DNA from: Adiantum capillus-veneris
Taxonomy: Eukaryota; Streptophyta; Polypodiopsida; Polypodiales; Pteridaceae
NCBI GenBank assembly: GCA_014529385.2
Contig: CM043966.1
Location: 39,426,037 to 39,490,036 of the forward strand
Reading direction: 5' to 3'
DNA length: 64,000 nt
Numbering within the stretch: position 1 is the stretch's first letter; each line of letters begins with the position of its first letter. Below, piece after piece: positions 20,037-31,118 of this stretch. The notes beneath the pieces are model-generated. The model saw only the letters and a program-made list of their open reading frames with translations, ran no database searches and was not told where the DNA came from. Position numbers and translations under genes: made by a program.

Positions 20037-21558
20037 TGATAGCGGGAAAAAGAGCAGTGCAATCGGGTGGCCTCTATACTCGTGCACACTCCACAAACCA
20101 CGCCTCATGAAAACAAGCAAAGAACAAAACAAAGGGGGCACCACCCTAAATTAAGAGGTTTAGGGACCTCACACATAGTGCACATAGGCAAGTGAGACTT
20201 CTGGCATTATGATGGCATCAAAACATATGGCAAAACACATAGAAACGAAGCTTAGGGACCTTATGTAGCATATATATACACAAGACATCAGCTTAACAAT
20301 ACAACGGCATCTGATCATACATAACAAGGATATAGAGAAGCAAGCCAAGGATGGCATAATCCCTTGTCAAAAACAATCAACCCAGCAAGTAGGTATGATC
20401 CTACTAGCAACACATCAATACCTTAGAGAATGATGGCGAGGATGGTGGCCATGGAGCATGAGAGAAGACTCCTTATTTAGGTTTTAGGGCTAGTAATGTA
20501 GCATACTAGAGGGAGGGAGAGAGAGGGAGAGAGAGTAGAGCTCCATCCATAGCTCCTCGTTGTGAGCAATGTCGTCATAGCTTCGTTGCTTGGTGAAGTG
20601 TTGGTTTTGAGTGAGAGAAGGCCTCCTTATATAGATTTCTGAGAGGGTTTAGGATTAGGGATAAACATGCTTAAATCCGATGATTGGGGTTACTTTTTGC
20701 TTCGGGTGGTCAACAGATTGAGGTCACCTAATATGTCACCATCAAGATATTCTCTAGAGTGATGTGAGAGGGGAGGGTAAATGCTGATTTTTCTGATTGT
20801 GACACATGGGGATAAGGCCTTGACTGTACCAGCATTTAAGAGCAGGTAAGGTGGCTGTTGAAATTGGAGGTTTTGCACATGTCAGGGGGGGACCTGCGGG
20901 GGGGGGGGGGGGGGGGGGGGGTGGCAGCTGGGTCCTCCTGAATATCAAATTCTCAAAAAATCCTCAACCATGGCTTCTTTTGACATGTGTTCTTTGAAAA
21001 AATCAGCATGTCTCTTTTCAACTCAAAAGTCTTTATCCCTGTTGACTCACCTTTACCATAAGATTTTCTCCTTTTCTCCTCCTATAACTGCATTGTTGAT
21101 GCCCAATCACTGCTTCTAGTAACAGTGAAGTGTTACCTACCAAATACTTATGGTGCAGTAAAAAATATTTACCATGGGTAAAAAAAGTTACTGTAGGTAA
21201 AAAGTGATTTGTATGTACCATGTAGGTGAAAAATATTTACTGTAGGTAAAAAATATTTACTGTCAGTAAAAAAGTGAAAACGGAGTATGCTGTGTTGTGA
21301 GTCCACACGAACATCCTCGTGTAAATTTCACTAGAAATTCACACCTAGAATGGGCTATTCTGTAAGATATAGGTTGTAGGCATGCATAAGAGCTCGTTCC
21401 CATGTATCTTCTGTCCATGGCACTTTTTACTCTTTGGTGCTTGTGAAGTAGATTTTTCTTCTCTTTCGAGATCCCTTGGACTAGAGTATCCTCATCTCCC
21501 CAACAACTGACTGTGCCTTTATTGCATCTTCAGAAGGGGTCCTAAAAACCATGCATCA
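20037..21558 (-). mobile_element. 3' LTR of E4
   Basis: On the minus strand the LTR runs from TGATGCATGG to CCCGCTATCA. It contains a TATA box (minus CTATATAAGGAGG near 20620-20635), a GAGAGAGGGA microsatellite near 20511-20536 and a run of about 23 G at 20898-20921. The repeated GTAAAAAATATTTACTG motifs near 21150-21270 form short tandem and inverted copies. Confidence 0.95.
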
Positions 21559-21590
21559 TATAGCCCTCCCCCTTAAGCTAGAGGTATTTG
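21559..21590 (-). promoter_or_regulatory. Polypurine tract of E4
   Basis: The minus strand reads AAGGGGGAGGGCTATA immediately before TGATGCATGG, the start of the 3' LTR. Position and composition fit a plus-strand primer. Confidence 0.85.
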
Positions 21591-21875
21591 ATGCCTCTAG
21601 CTGTAGGTTGTGCTACAATAGGATTCTCTTGAATACTTACCCACCTGGTACCAATTGAATTTGCCATGTTACTGCTTTCTTGGCTGATGCACCCTGTTTA
21701 GTCCTTTCTGATGAATAATTGTATCCATCCATGACTAACAACTGGTCTCCTAAACCCTTGAAAGCCATACCCCATCCATTGTCAATATCCGCTTTCACTG
21801 GTAGCATTCTCTTTTTTTCTTTTTTCTTCTCTTTTTTTCCTTTTTTTTGAAACGACTATGTACATGATTGTTACC

Positions 21876-23964
21876 TTAGTTGGAGCTCGAATATGATGAG
21901 CTCTCCTCTGAACCATCCTTAGCATTGATTTCACCAGCATATGGCTGTGAGAGACGACATTGGTAGGCCTTCAATCGCCAACCATTTACCGGGGTCTGAT
22001 GTACCTTACCATCTAGGTCACCTAGTTGGTAACTACCATTTGAGAAGCTCTGTATCACTACAAAAGGGCCTTCCCACTTAAGCAAGAACTTACCATCCTT
22101 CCTGCGATCAAAGCGATTGTCGTATCTGAGCACTAAAGAACCTTCCTTGATACCTTTCTTGACAAGGTTGCGATTGAACCTCTTTCGTTTCTTCTCTGCC
22201 TGGGCTGCATAGTACTTCACTACTGACTCTCGATCTAGCCCTAACCTCTCCAAATCGATGATTCTTCCTTCCACCTGCTTCTCTTGGCTATCCTCTTGAT
22301 GTGCTTTTAGAACTTGGAGGCTTGCTAGCTCCACTTCTATAGGCAATAGTGCCTCTTGCCCGTAAACCAAGTGAAAAGGTGTATACCCCAAGGATGTTTT
22401 AAAGGATGTTCTATAGGCCCAAAGTGCTGCATCTAGGTGTTTGTCCCATGCCTTAGGATGTAAATGCACTTGCTTAGTGATGATTTTACATATAAGACCA
22501 TTTACCTTTTCCACAAGACCATTGCACTGAGGGTAGTATGGTGTAGAGTGCCTGCGCTTGATTTTTAACTTGCGCATCAATTGCCCGACTAAATCTGCTT
22601 GAAATCCCGGTCCCCTATCCGAGAGAATCTCCAAAGGTGTGCCAAAACGGCAACAAAGGCATTCAAAAATGAAATCACTCACGTCCTTGGCTGTGATGCG
22701 CTTTGTGGGACGAGCTTTTGCCCATCTGGTCATGTACTCCACCCCCATAATGATGTATTCCTTCCCTGATTGAGTGCAAGGTAGTGGCCCTATTGCATCT
22801 ATCCCCCATTTTTCAAATGGCCCATAGGTTTTGATTGGATGCTGATTTTCATGGGTAAGACGCCTTGGTCCAGCTTTTTGGCAAACCTCACATGTGCGGC
22901 ACCAATTTTGTACATCTCGATGGAGGCTTGGCCACGTGAACCCTGCTTGTAAAATCTTTCTGCTAGTAATCTCTTGTGCAAAGTGGCCACCACACACACC
23001 TTCATGACAACTAAACAAAATATCCTTTATCTCTTGGGATGCAGGAACTCTCCTTAAGATAGCATCTTTCCCTCTACAATACAAGTCCTCATTCACTAAG
23101 CTATAGCTGGTAGCCTTTTTTGCCAACCACCTACGTTCACTTTTACTCATACCAGAGGGTGCTTCACAATGCTCAAGAAAGTAAAGTAAATCATGCAGCT
23201 CCTCCTTTCCCTGGTATAAAGGACTTTTCACAAGGATAGCACCTACTATGAGAGTTTGTAGTTCTTCACCTGCTAAGGCATCTGCTTCTCGATTTTGATC
23301 TCTAGGTACAAAGTGCACTCGAACTTCTTTAAAACCCTTCAACAAGGCCTTTGCTTCCCTCATCTTAACAGACAATTTGTCATTTTTACAGGCCCATACA
23401 CCAACCATTTGCTTAACAATCAACATGGAGTCACCAAAAACATTTAGCTTTGTGATGCCCTGAGAAAGACAGCATTGCAACCCTAAAACAAGGGCATGGT
23501 ACTCTGCCTCATTGTTAGAATGAACCTCTTTTAGATGAAACCCTTTTGCAAAGATCTTCTCCTTCTCTGGACCTAATATTACTATGCCTGCTAATGCCTT
23601 GTCTTTGGTCCTCTTGTAAGCCCCATCAAAATACTGACTGTGTGCTCCCAGTAGAACTTCAGGCTCCGGGATAGGCGGTACCTTACTAGGTGCCTCTTTC
23701 TTGGCCTTCTCATAACACCTTTGTGTGAGGAAATCTTCCAAACAAGCACGGGTGGAATCCTCTACTTGTAGTGTGTAGTCAAACTCTTGAAGCTGCACCA
23801 CCCACTTTGCTATTATTTGAGACAATTCCATGTGTTGTAGGGCATATGGAAAAACCTCCTCAGTTGTGATCACCACAAATTGTCTCGGAAGTAAGTAAGC
23901 CCGAAACTTCTCCACTGCAAACTTGAGAGCTAGCACCAATTGCTCAGTTGCGCTGAAACCCTTT
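21876..23964 (-). CDS. E4 RNase H, archaeal-type RNase H and integrase segment
   Basis: This open segment carries the end of the RT-linked RNase H (FAVEKFRAYLLPRQFVV, VEDSTRACLEDFLTQ). A second RNase H of archaeal type follows, with all four acidic positions visible (YFDGAYKR, NNEAEYHALVLG, VFGDSMLIV, NREADALA). Integrase comes next: zinc-binding HEGVCGGHF with CRTCEVC, then a DDE core with WGIDAIGPL, LSDRGPGF and CNGLVEKVNG. The C-terminal part (LRYDNRFDRRKDGKFLLKWEG) lacks an obvious chromodomain. The frame is entered through a one-base frameshift near 23965-23975, so it cannot be translated from the upstream frame in this copy. About 300 bp of untranslated DNA separate the stop from the PPT. 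Confidence 0.9.
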
Positions 23965-24513
23965 TCAGCAGCCTGTCATCACTCTACTAGAGAAGTAGAC
24001 TGGTCTCATGAGAGATGTCTTTGGGTCTTTTTGCATCAAGACAGCTCCTAGAGCTTCTGGACCTACACTAGGATTTACATAGAATAATTCACCCCATGTG
24101 GGTTGTAGGACGACAGGCAATGAGCTCAAAATGGTTTTAACTTCTTGAAAGCACCTTTCACCCTCCTCACTCCATGTCAATGTAGTGTGTTTAGTGAGCT
24201 TCTGCAAAGGATAGATTGCCTGAGAAAGGAGATGTATGAATCGTCCCATGTAGCGAACCTTTTGAATGAAGGAGACTAGTTGCTTCACGTTTGAAGGAAT
24301 AGGTAAAGCTAACAATGTCTTTACCTTTTCAGGGTCACCCTCAATACCATCTTGAGACACAACATGGCCTAGTAGAGTGACCTTGCTCTCACCTATGTGG
24401 CACTTGTCTTTATTCAATTGCCCACCCAATTGGGCCAGACGGGTGAAACCTTCATCAACCTTGGATAGATGTACTTCCCTAGAGCTGTAAATGCAAAAAT
24501 CATCAATGAAGAC
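23965..24513 (-). pseudogene. E4 RT palm to RNase H segment, between stop and frameshift
   Basis: This is in the same frame as the upstream polyprotein but lies behind the TGA at 24514-24516. It starts with the RT catalytic motif (VFIDDFCIYS), which is intact. It continues through the RT thumb (GGQLNKDKCHIG, LLGHVVSQDG) into the RT-linked RNase H (FYVNPSVGPEALGAVLMQ). It ends at a TGA produced by a one-base insertion near 23965-23975. The usual first RNase H aspartate appears as Asn (YVNPS), which would matter less with a second RNase H present. Confidence 0.88.
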
Positions 24514-26286
24514 TCATATGGACTTACCAAAGTAAGGTTGAAACACCAAGTTCATAAACCTCTGGAAAGTAGCTGGGGCATTAGTTAAACCAAAAGGCAT
24601 AACTCTATAAGCAAAACACCCCCAAGGTGTTATGAAGGTAGTCTTTCTTTGGTCTTCATCTGCAATTCTGATTTGGAAGTAGCCTGAGTACCCATCACAC
24701 ACTGTGTACCTTTCATGACCAGCCACTTCATTTAGTATTTCATCTTGAAAAGGCAAAGGAAAATGGTCCCTTTTTGTGGCTGCATTTAGAGGCTTGTAAT
24801 CCACACATACCCTCCACTTCCCATTTTTCTTTGTTGCTACCACAACTGGAGACACCCACTCAGAATCTTCCACTGGGTAGATAAATCCTGCCTTGAGCAA
24901 TCTTTTTACTTCTTTTAAGAGTGCATCTTGTTGCACTAGCCCTAATCTCCTTAGCCTTTGCACCACTGGTTTGGCACCTTCCTTTAATTGGATATGGTGT
25001 TGGGTTACCGTCACTCCTTTAATGTGCTCGTAATCAGTTATAAAGAGGCCAGCATGCTTCTTTAGTACCTGCAAATAGGGTTCTCTCTCTTCTTCTAGTA
25101 GGTCCTTAGCTAGCATCTCCTCTAAGCCTGTGGCTTCTTCCTTGTTTAGAGAGTCTTGACCACCTTCTCCTTCTGGGTTTCGCAGTATTATACCCATGAC
25201 TTCCAAAGAGCTAGCATCCTCCTCAGATGACTCATCCTCAGATGAAGAGCAGCTGCTTGTGCTCCATTCATCCATAGAAGTCTCCATCTCTAGGTCTTGT
25301 TGTCTACCCTGCTTCATGTCATACACAATTTTTTGTTGCTTGCCACCTACCTTATGATTTGGTCGCAACTCAAGGGAACCTGTCTCCCAATCTTGCCTAG
25401 CTTTCATAGCCATAAGCCAAGGTCTTCCAAGGATTAGTGGATAGCCCTCCCCCTTAGTTGGGATCACATAAGCATCAATTGAGATTGCCACACCAAAAGC
25501 TGAAACCTTCACTCCATTAACCTTTCCCACACAAGACACCCTTACATTATTTGCCATCTTAGCTTGTAAGGAAGTTTGCTCGTTTACTTCCAAACCCAAC
25601 CTGTGCATTAATTTCTCTGTCATAACACAAATCTCGGCTCCACCATCTACGTACACATTGGAGACTCGCTGACTCTTAATCTCTGCATCAATGACTGGCA
25701 CGATATCCTTCATGCCTCTTGCACTAATAGACCCAACTGACTTTGCCTTAGCCCTCCTGGTGCTGACCATCTTAGACCAGGTTCTACGCATCTTTGGGGA
25801 AAGGTGGAGGAGTTGCTGCCATGAAATCTTTGGTCCTTGCTTACTCACATCTGCTACCAGGTCGTAAGGTATGGATCCTACCCCAAGTGGAAAGTCTTCT
25901 ACTCCTATGTGCCTCCTTGACCTACTCTTCCTTTTCTTGTCTCCTATCACTTGGGAGGAACCCTCATTCCCTTTATCCTGCTCTGAAGCTTCCATTTCAT
26001 CAGTTCTTTGTCTCCTAACTCTCTTTATTGGCATGGCAACAGCTTCCTCCATTTTTTCTTTCCCTTTATCCTTACCATTGTCAAAACTTATGACAAAGAC
26101 AGCCCTGTCCTCCCCTCCTGATGGTAGTGGAGGGATCTCTGCTGGTGCTTGTGGTGGTGGAGGAGGGGGTCTCAATATTTGGATTGGTGGAGCCACGTGT
26201 GCATTTTGTCCATTTAGTGGCCTAGCTCGAGGAGGAGTGACTTGCTGGCGAGGAGGCCGTCTTTGATTACCATTTCCTTGATAGCG
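24514..26286 (-). pseudogene. E4 protease and N-terminal RT
   Basis: This is in frame with gag upstream, separated from it only by the TGA at 26287-26289, and closed by a TGA at 24514-24516. A proline-rich linker and basic region lead to the aspartic protease (YVDGGAEICVM near 25640-25660, LILGRPWLMA later). An acidic Ser/Glu stretch follows, then RT (SEWVSPVVVATKKNGKWRVC, KRDHFPLPF, YTVCDGYSGYFQI, MPFGLTNAPATFQRFM). The closing stop falls one codon before the FIDD catalytic motif. Both stops are TGA, consistent with CGA to TGA transitions at CpG sites; that is inference. Confidence 0.9.
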
Positions 26287-27090
26287 TCATGGATGGGGGC
26301 AATAATACATGCCGTGACCTACCTCTCCACAGTTGTAGCAAATGTACTCACGTGCTTGCCTTTGTCCTTCTTGTCTATTTCGTTCATTTCCTGGCTGGGG
26401 AGCCCTTACACCTTGAACCAGATTGATGGACAGGCTCTCTAGTTGATTGGTGATTTGTTGAAGTAATTCTTGTTGAGAGGACTCTTGGTCTGTTGCTCCT
26501 GTCCCTGCTACTACCCTTGCCGTAGGTTGAGCTAGCGGTGGACGCTCCATTCCCCCTTGTAGTTGAGCTTGGAATTTTAACTTCCTATCCTTCTCCCTTG
26601 CATAAGTCATAGCTTTATCAAAGGTATCTGGGAATTTACCTTTTACCTTTTCTCGAAGGATGGGGTAAAGCCTTGCCAGGAAACAGTCCTTCTTTAGGCA
26701 TTCTGGCGCCCTTTCTCCTTTACCTAGTGATGCACACCATTTCTCCCACAGGTTGGAAAACTTTCCTTCATAGCTTCTATAGTCATTGGGTGATGTTTGG
26801 CGTAGCTCTAAGAGCTGTCTCCATATCTCCTCTGGAGGCTCATGGCGGCGAAATTCTTCGATGAAGGCCATCTTTAAGGACTCCCAGTCTCTTCTTTCTT
26901 CAGGTGCCAAAGTTTGATACCATAATTCTGCACCTTCCCTCAAGACCAAAGGAAAGGCCCTTAACTTAGTAGCTTCGTCATCCCTTCCCGATACCAGAAA
27001 GGCCATTTCCAAATTATCCAAAAAGTCTGGAGCAACCTCCCCAGGCTTACCATAAAAATTAGGGAAGGCCATAAGTGAGAGAGTAAACAA
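26287..27090 (-). CDS. E4 Gag, 262-267 aa
   Basis: This is a capsid-type Gag of a gypsy element: FYGKPGEVAPDFLDNLEMAF, then a WYQTLAPEER segment and a FRRHEPPEEIWRQLLELRQT region matching the retrotransposon gag domain. A canonical CX2CX4HX4C knuckle (CYNCGEVGHGMYYC) lies at the C-terminus. The frame opens with Met at 27090; Met at 27072 (MAFPNFYG) is an equally plausible start. It ends at TGA 26287-26289, after which the same frame continues as protease. The stop could be a mutation or a readthrough site. Confidence 0.88.
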   Translation of the reverse strand: MFTLSLMAFPNFYGKPGEVAPDFLDNLEMAFLVSGRDDEATKLRAFPLVLREGAELWYQTLAPEERRDWESLKMAFIEEFRRHEPPEEIWRQLLELRQTSPNDYRSYEGKFSNLWEKWCASLGKGERAPECLKKDCFLARLYPILREKVKGKFPDTFDKAMTYAREKDRKLKFQAQLQGGMERPPLAQPTARVVAGTGATDQESSQQELLQQITNQLESLSINLVQGVRAPQPGNERNRQEGQRQAREYICYNCGEVGHGMYYCPHP

Positions 27091-27407
27091 TTACACAAAC
27101 AGCTCTAATTTATTTTAAAATATAGTATGGTAATTACAATTTGGAGCTTTAGCACAACTTAGCTCAAAATAGGATGAAGATCGACACATCAAAGGAATGG
27201 TAATAGTCTAGTAAGGGTAGAATGACAGGATGAGGAGAGCGCAAGATTTCCCCAAGTCTCTCGGCTCCAAACAACAGGGCTATTCTTTGCTGATAAAAGA
27301 TTTTTCTATCAATACAAATATTCACACGGATATGACACACAAAATGGAAAGGAAACATGCAGGGATAATCATTCTCATTATTGTCATCCATACTTACACA
27401 CAAGAGC

Positions 27408-28376
27408 CTAGCTTAGTTGCACCACCTTAGGACCAATGAGCCTGATCAGCCACAGAAGGTCAGCACCTCGGATCACTTCGACTCTTCCTGATGCATCTGT
27501 GAAGACGTAAGGCGTGATGGCAACACTTTGTACAATGCTGAGCCTTTTAGCAAGCAACAATTGGATGCTATTACCATAATCATCATGACGAATGAAAGTG
27601 ACACCATTAATGTGCAGCACATCATCAACTAAGATAGTTTCCTTAGATTGAGATAACTTCTTGAAAATTAGCAGCAAAGGTAGGGCAGGGAGGCTTTTCA
27701 CCCGGTCTCCCAAGCACTTTGGACAATATCCAAAGTGATCTTCACGCGGACAGGAGGTTGGCTTGGGATTGGTGGTGTCTGGATTCACAAAGTGCACTAG
27801 GAGCACTCGCAGACGAGCGGCAATCTTGTAGGCAAGCCTTCGCCTCTTTGCTTCAGGAGGATTTAGGGGTGAGAGTCGTGGTTGCAAGTTGGAGGTTGAA
27901 GTTGGTTGCTCACTAGCCTTTTTCTTGCCTGTAGTGGTCATGTAATCCCATATTAATGAGATTAAGCCAAATGTTACCTTACGCTTGAGCACGCGCTGCG
28001 GCCTTGGGCCACTTAGGTGTAGAGGTGATCTTCCTCCTCTTAGTCGGCTCCTCAGGAAAGAGAGGTCTGGTGATGCTTTCTCTTCCCTTAATGTGTGTCA
28101 TAGTACCTTCGTGTATGTTGATGTAGAATATTTCAAGCTCGTGTGCGTTGGAGGTTTCTGGAGCACTCATAGGTTGAGAGGAGAGGTATATCAAGCTCTT
28201 CTTCTCACTCTCCTTCGTTGGCGACGATCACGAACAAGGCATGTAGAAGAACTTACTTCTTGAATTTCAATGACACTGCAACCTGGTAACAAGACCTTGA
28301 TGAAAGCTTTTAATGCCTCTAAAGCCTCCTCCTCTTCTGTTCTCCAATTTGAAAACTCCTCACGCCATTCGTCCAT
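27408..28376 (-). CDS. E4 leader ORFs upstream of gag, unknown function
   Basis: Three minus-strand ORFs fill the space between PBS and gag. One is 28191-28376 (61 aa, acidic start MDEWREEFSNW, basic end). The second is 27979-28194 (71 aa; MSAPETSNAHELEIFY downstream of its first Met), overlapping the first by four bases. The third is 27408-27992 (194 aa; Met at 27941, MTTTGKKKASEQ, is a likely start). The third has a nuclear-localisation-like KRRRLAYK and a possible zinc ribbon (CPREDHFGYCPKC). Composition is protein-like rather than random. A GTAAGT donor-like site near 28255 and an acceptor-like CTCCAG near 28165 raise the possibility of splicing, but phases do not join cleanly. I do not recognise the family. 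Confidence 0.5.
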
Positions 28377-28427
28377 GTTGTAGATTGCACATCTTCATTG
28401 CTTGTGGACTGAAGGTCTGTGTAGCCC

Positions 28428-28448
28428 TCCTCAGTGGGGGCACCAAAA
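28428..28448 (-). promoter_or_regulatory. Primer-binding region of E4
   Basis: On the minus strand the 5' LTR ends CTATCA, followed by TTTTGGTGCCCCCACTGAGG. TGG four bases inside the LTR is the expected PBS start. I cannot name the matching tRNA from memory. Confidence 0.6.
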
Positions 28449-29972
28449 TGATAGCGGGAAAAAGAGCAGTGCAATCGGGTGGCCTCTATACTCCTGCACA
28501 CTCCACAAACCACGCCTCATGCAAACAAGCAAAGAACAAAACAAAGGGGGCACCACCCTAAATTAAGAGGTTTAGGGACCTCACACATAGTGCACATAGG
28601 CAAGTGAGACTTCTGGCATTATGATGGCATCAAAACATATGGCAAAACACATAGAAACGAAGCTTAGGGACCTTATGTAGCATATATATACACAAGACAT
28701 CAGCTTAACAATACAACGGCATCTGATCATACATAACAAGGATATAGAGAAGCAAGCCAAGGATGGCATAATCCCTTGTCAAAAACAATCAACCCAGCAA
28801 GTAGGTATGATCCTACTAGCAACACATCAATACCTTAGAGAATGATGGCGAGGATGGTGGCCATGGAGCATGAGAGAAGACTCCTTATTTAGGTTTTAGG
28901 GCTAGTAATGTAGCATACTAGAGGGAGGGAGAGAGAGGGAGAGAGAGGGAGAGAGAGTAGAGCTCCATCCATAGCTCCTCGTTGTGAGCAATGTCGTCAT
29001 AGCTTCGTTGCTTGGTGAAGTGTTGGTTTTGAGTGAGAGAAGGCCTCCTTATATAGATTTCTGAGAGGGTTTAGGATTAGGGATAAACATGCTTAAATCC
29101 GATGATTGGGGTTACTTTTTGCTTCGGGTGGTCAACAGATTGAGGTCACCTGATATGTCACCATCAAGATATTCTCTAGAGTGATGTGAGAGGGGAGGGT
29201 AAATGCTGATTTTTCTGATTGTGACACATGGGGATAAGGCCTTGACTGTACCAGCATTTAAGAGCAGGTAAGGTGGCTGTTGAAAATGGAGGTTTTGCAC
29301 ATGTCAGGGGGGGACCTGCGGGGGGGGGGGGGGGGGTGGCAGCTGGGTCCTTCTGAATATCAAATTCTCAAAAAATCCTCAACCATGGCTTCTTTTGACA
29401 TGTGTTCTTTGAAAAAATCAGCATGTCTCTTTTCAACTCAAAAGTCTTTATCGCTGTTGACTCACCTTTACCATAAGATTTTCTCCTTTTCTCCTCCTAT
29501 AACTGCATTGTTGATGCCCAATCACTGCTTCTAGTAACAATGAAGTGTTACCTACCAAATACTTATGGTGTAGTAAAAAATATTTACCATGGGTAAAAAA
29601 AGTTACTGTAGGTAAAAAGTGATTTGTATGTACCATGTAGGTGAAAAATATTTACTGTGGTAAAAAATATTTACTGTCGCTAAAAAAGTGAAAACGGAGT
29701 ATGCTGTGTTGTGAGTCCACACGAACATCCTCGTGTAAATTTCACTAGAAATTCACACCTAGAATGGGCTATTCTGTAAGATATAGGTTGTAGGCATGCA
29801 TAAGAGCTCGTTCCCACGTATCTTCTGTCCATGGCAGTTTTTACTCTTTGGTGCTTGTGAAGTAGATTTTTCTTCTCTTTCGAGATCCCTTGGACTAGAG
29901 TATCCTCATCTCCCCAACAACTGACTGTGCCTTTATTGCATCTTCAGAAGGGGTCCTAAAAACCATGCATCA
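28449..29972 (-). mobile_element. 5' LTR of E4
   Basis: A 1524-bp copy of 20037-21558. Differences include a longer GA tract near 28921-28957, a shorter G run (about 29320-29336) and about 15 substitutions. The TATA box (minus CTATATAAGG) lies near 29047-29056. CAAAA follows at 29973-29977. Confidence 0.95.
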
Positions 29973-31052
29973 CAAAATATTTCCTATTATATAATTTACT
30001 TTTGATTTTTTCTTCCTTTTTCACAAACGTTTTAGCCTTTATTAAATAAATAAGACTTATGCTAATCAATCACGATGTAGCATAAATAAGTAAGCTTTCT
30101 TTGTTGATCTCTCTTTTTATCTTAAGCATTAAATATATATATTCTAAATTATATTATATATATTTAGTATTTTCTAATATATTTTTCATGTATATATATT
30201 ATTCCACCCTACCAAATATTTTATTCACTAGTTTTTATTTTCAAACCTCAACCCCACTTTCAAATTTCAAAAAAATACCTCCATCTAGATGATTGCCAAT
30301 CTTTTCAAAACTTTAGGTCATGTTTTCATACACATGAAGGAGCTTACACTTGAAGGCAAGAGAGAAGTCCACTCAAAGGGGACCACCAAAAGACCTTTGC
30401 AGCCACAAATAATACATTATTTGGCTGAATTTTTTAAGTAGAGAAGAACCCCGAATCTGAAGGAGTGTTCAACATGAAAGATGTAGCTCGTGATCTCAAC
30501 TTTTAGCTCAATTTTTTTCAAAATTTTTGGAGGTATGAACACGGAGATATGATTTTTGTAGTGGACCCCAGTTTTCTCGTGTAATGGTGACACAAGCCAT
30601 CCCCAATTTTCTTCCCTCTAGAATGGCTATGGTTCTACAAGTCTTCAAGCATGATTAGAAGAGACAAGGATCTTTTAATGAGGTCTTGGCAAGTCTAGAG
30701 TGATTCTATCACCATTTTTGGAGGATCCATCCTCATCAACAACTATCCACCTTTGACAATCTCTCTTGTAAATTTCTTACCTCTCTCTTCTCTCCCTAAT
30801 AAGCTTATGTCTAGCCAAAGCTAGACTATTGTAAATATCTCCTATCCTCTACATCCTACCCACATTATCTCATCTTCTCTCTCTATTGACTCTGGTACTT
30901 TAAATAATGAGGAGACAAGATGGGAGCCACAATCACATGCACCCCATTTTTCTAGTCACCAAAGTGGGACACTCACCTCAAATAGAAATATTGCTAAATC
31001 CTCCCCTCCTTCCGTATATAAGGAGGCCATGAGAGCTCACTTAGGGGGGGAG

Positions 31053-31053
<1 letters not shown>

Positions 31054-31113
<60 letters not shown>
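31054..31113. repeat. (CA)n microsatellite in LTR-C
   Basis: About 30 CA units lie directly downstream of the TATA box of LTR-C, in its presumed R region. A second short (CA)n(TC)n tract lies at 31522-31560. The His-Thr ORF over them is an artefact. Confidence 0.95.

Positions 31114-31118
<5 letters not shown>

Larger units (their letters stand above)
20037..29972 (-). mobile_element. E4: young Tat-type Ty3/gypsy element, complete ends
   Basis: This 9936-bp element has 1522- and 1524-bp LTRs, a CAAAA target duplication, a purine tract and a PBS position. Its minus-strand gag, protease, RT, RNase H, second RNase H and integrase are all recognisable. The second RNase H between the RT-linked RNase H and integrase is the hallmark of the Tat lineage. 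About 15 substitutions plus length changes in poly-G and GA runs separate the LTRs, about 1% divergence by eye, so the insertion is recent. Coding is nevertheless broken by two in-frame TGA codons and one frameshift. It sits inside LTR-C. Confidence 0.95.
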
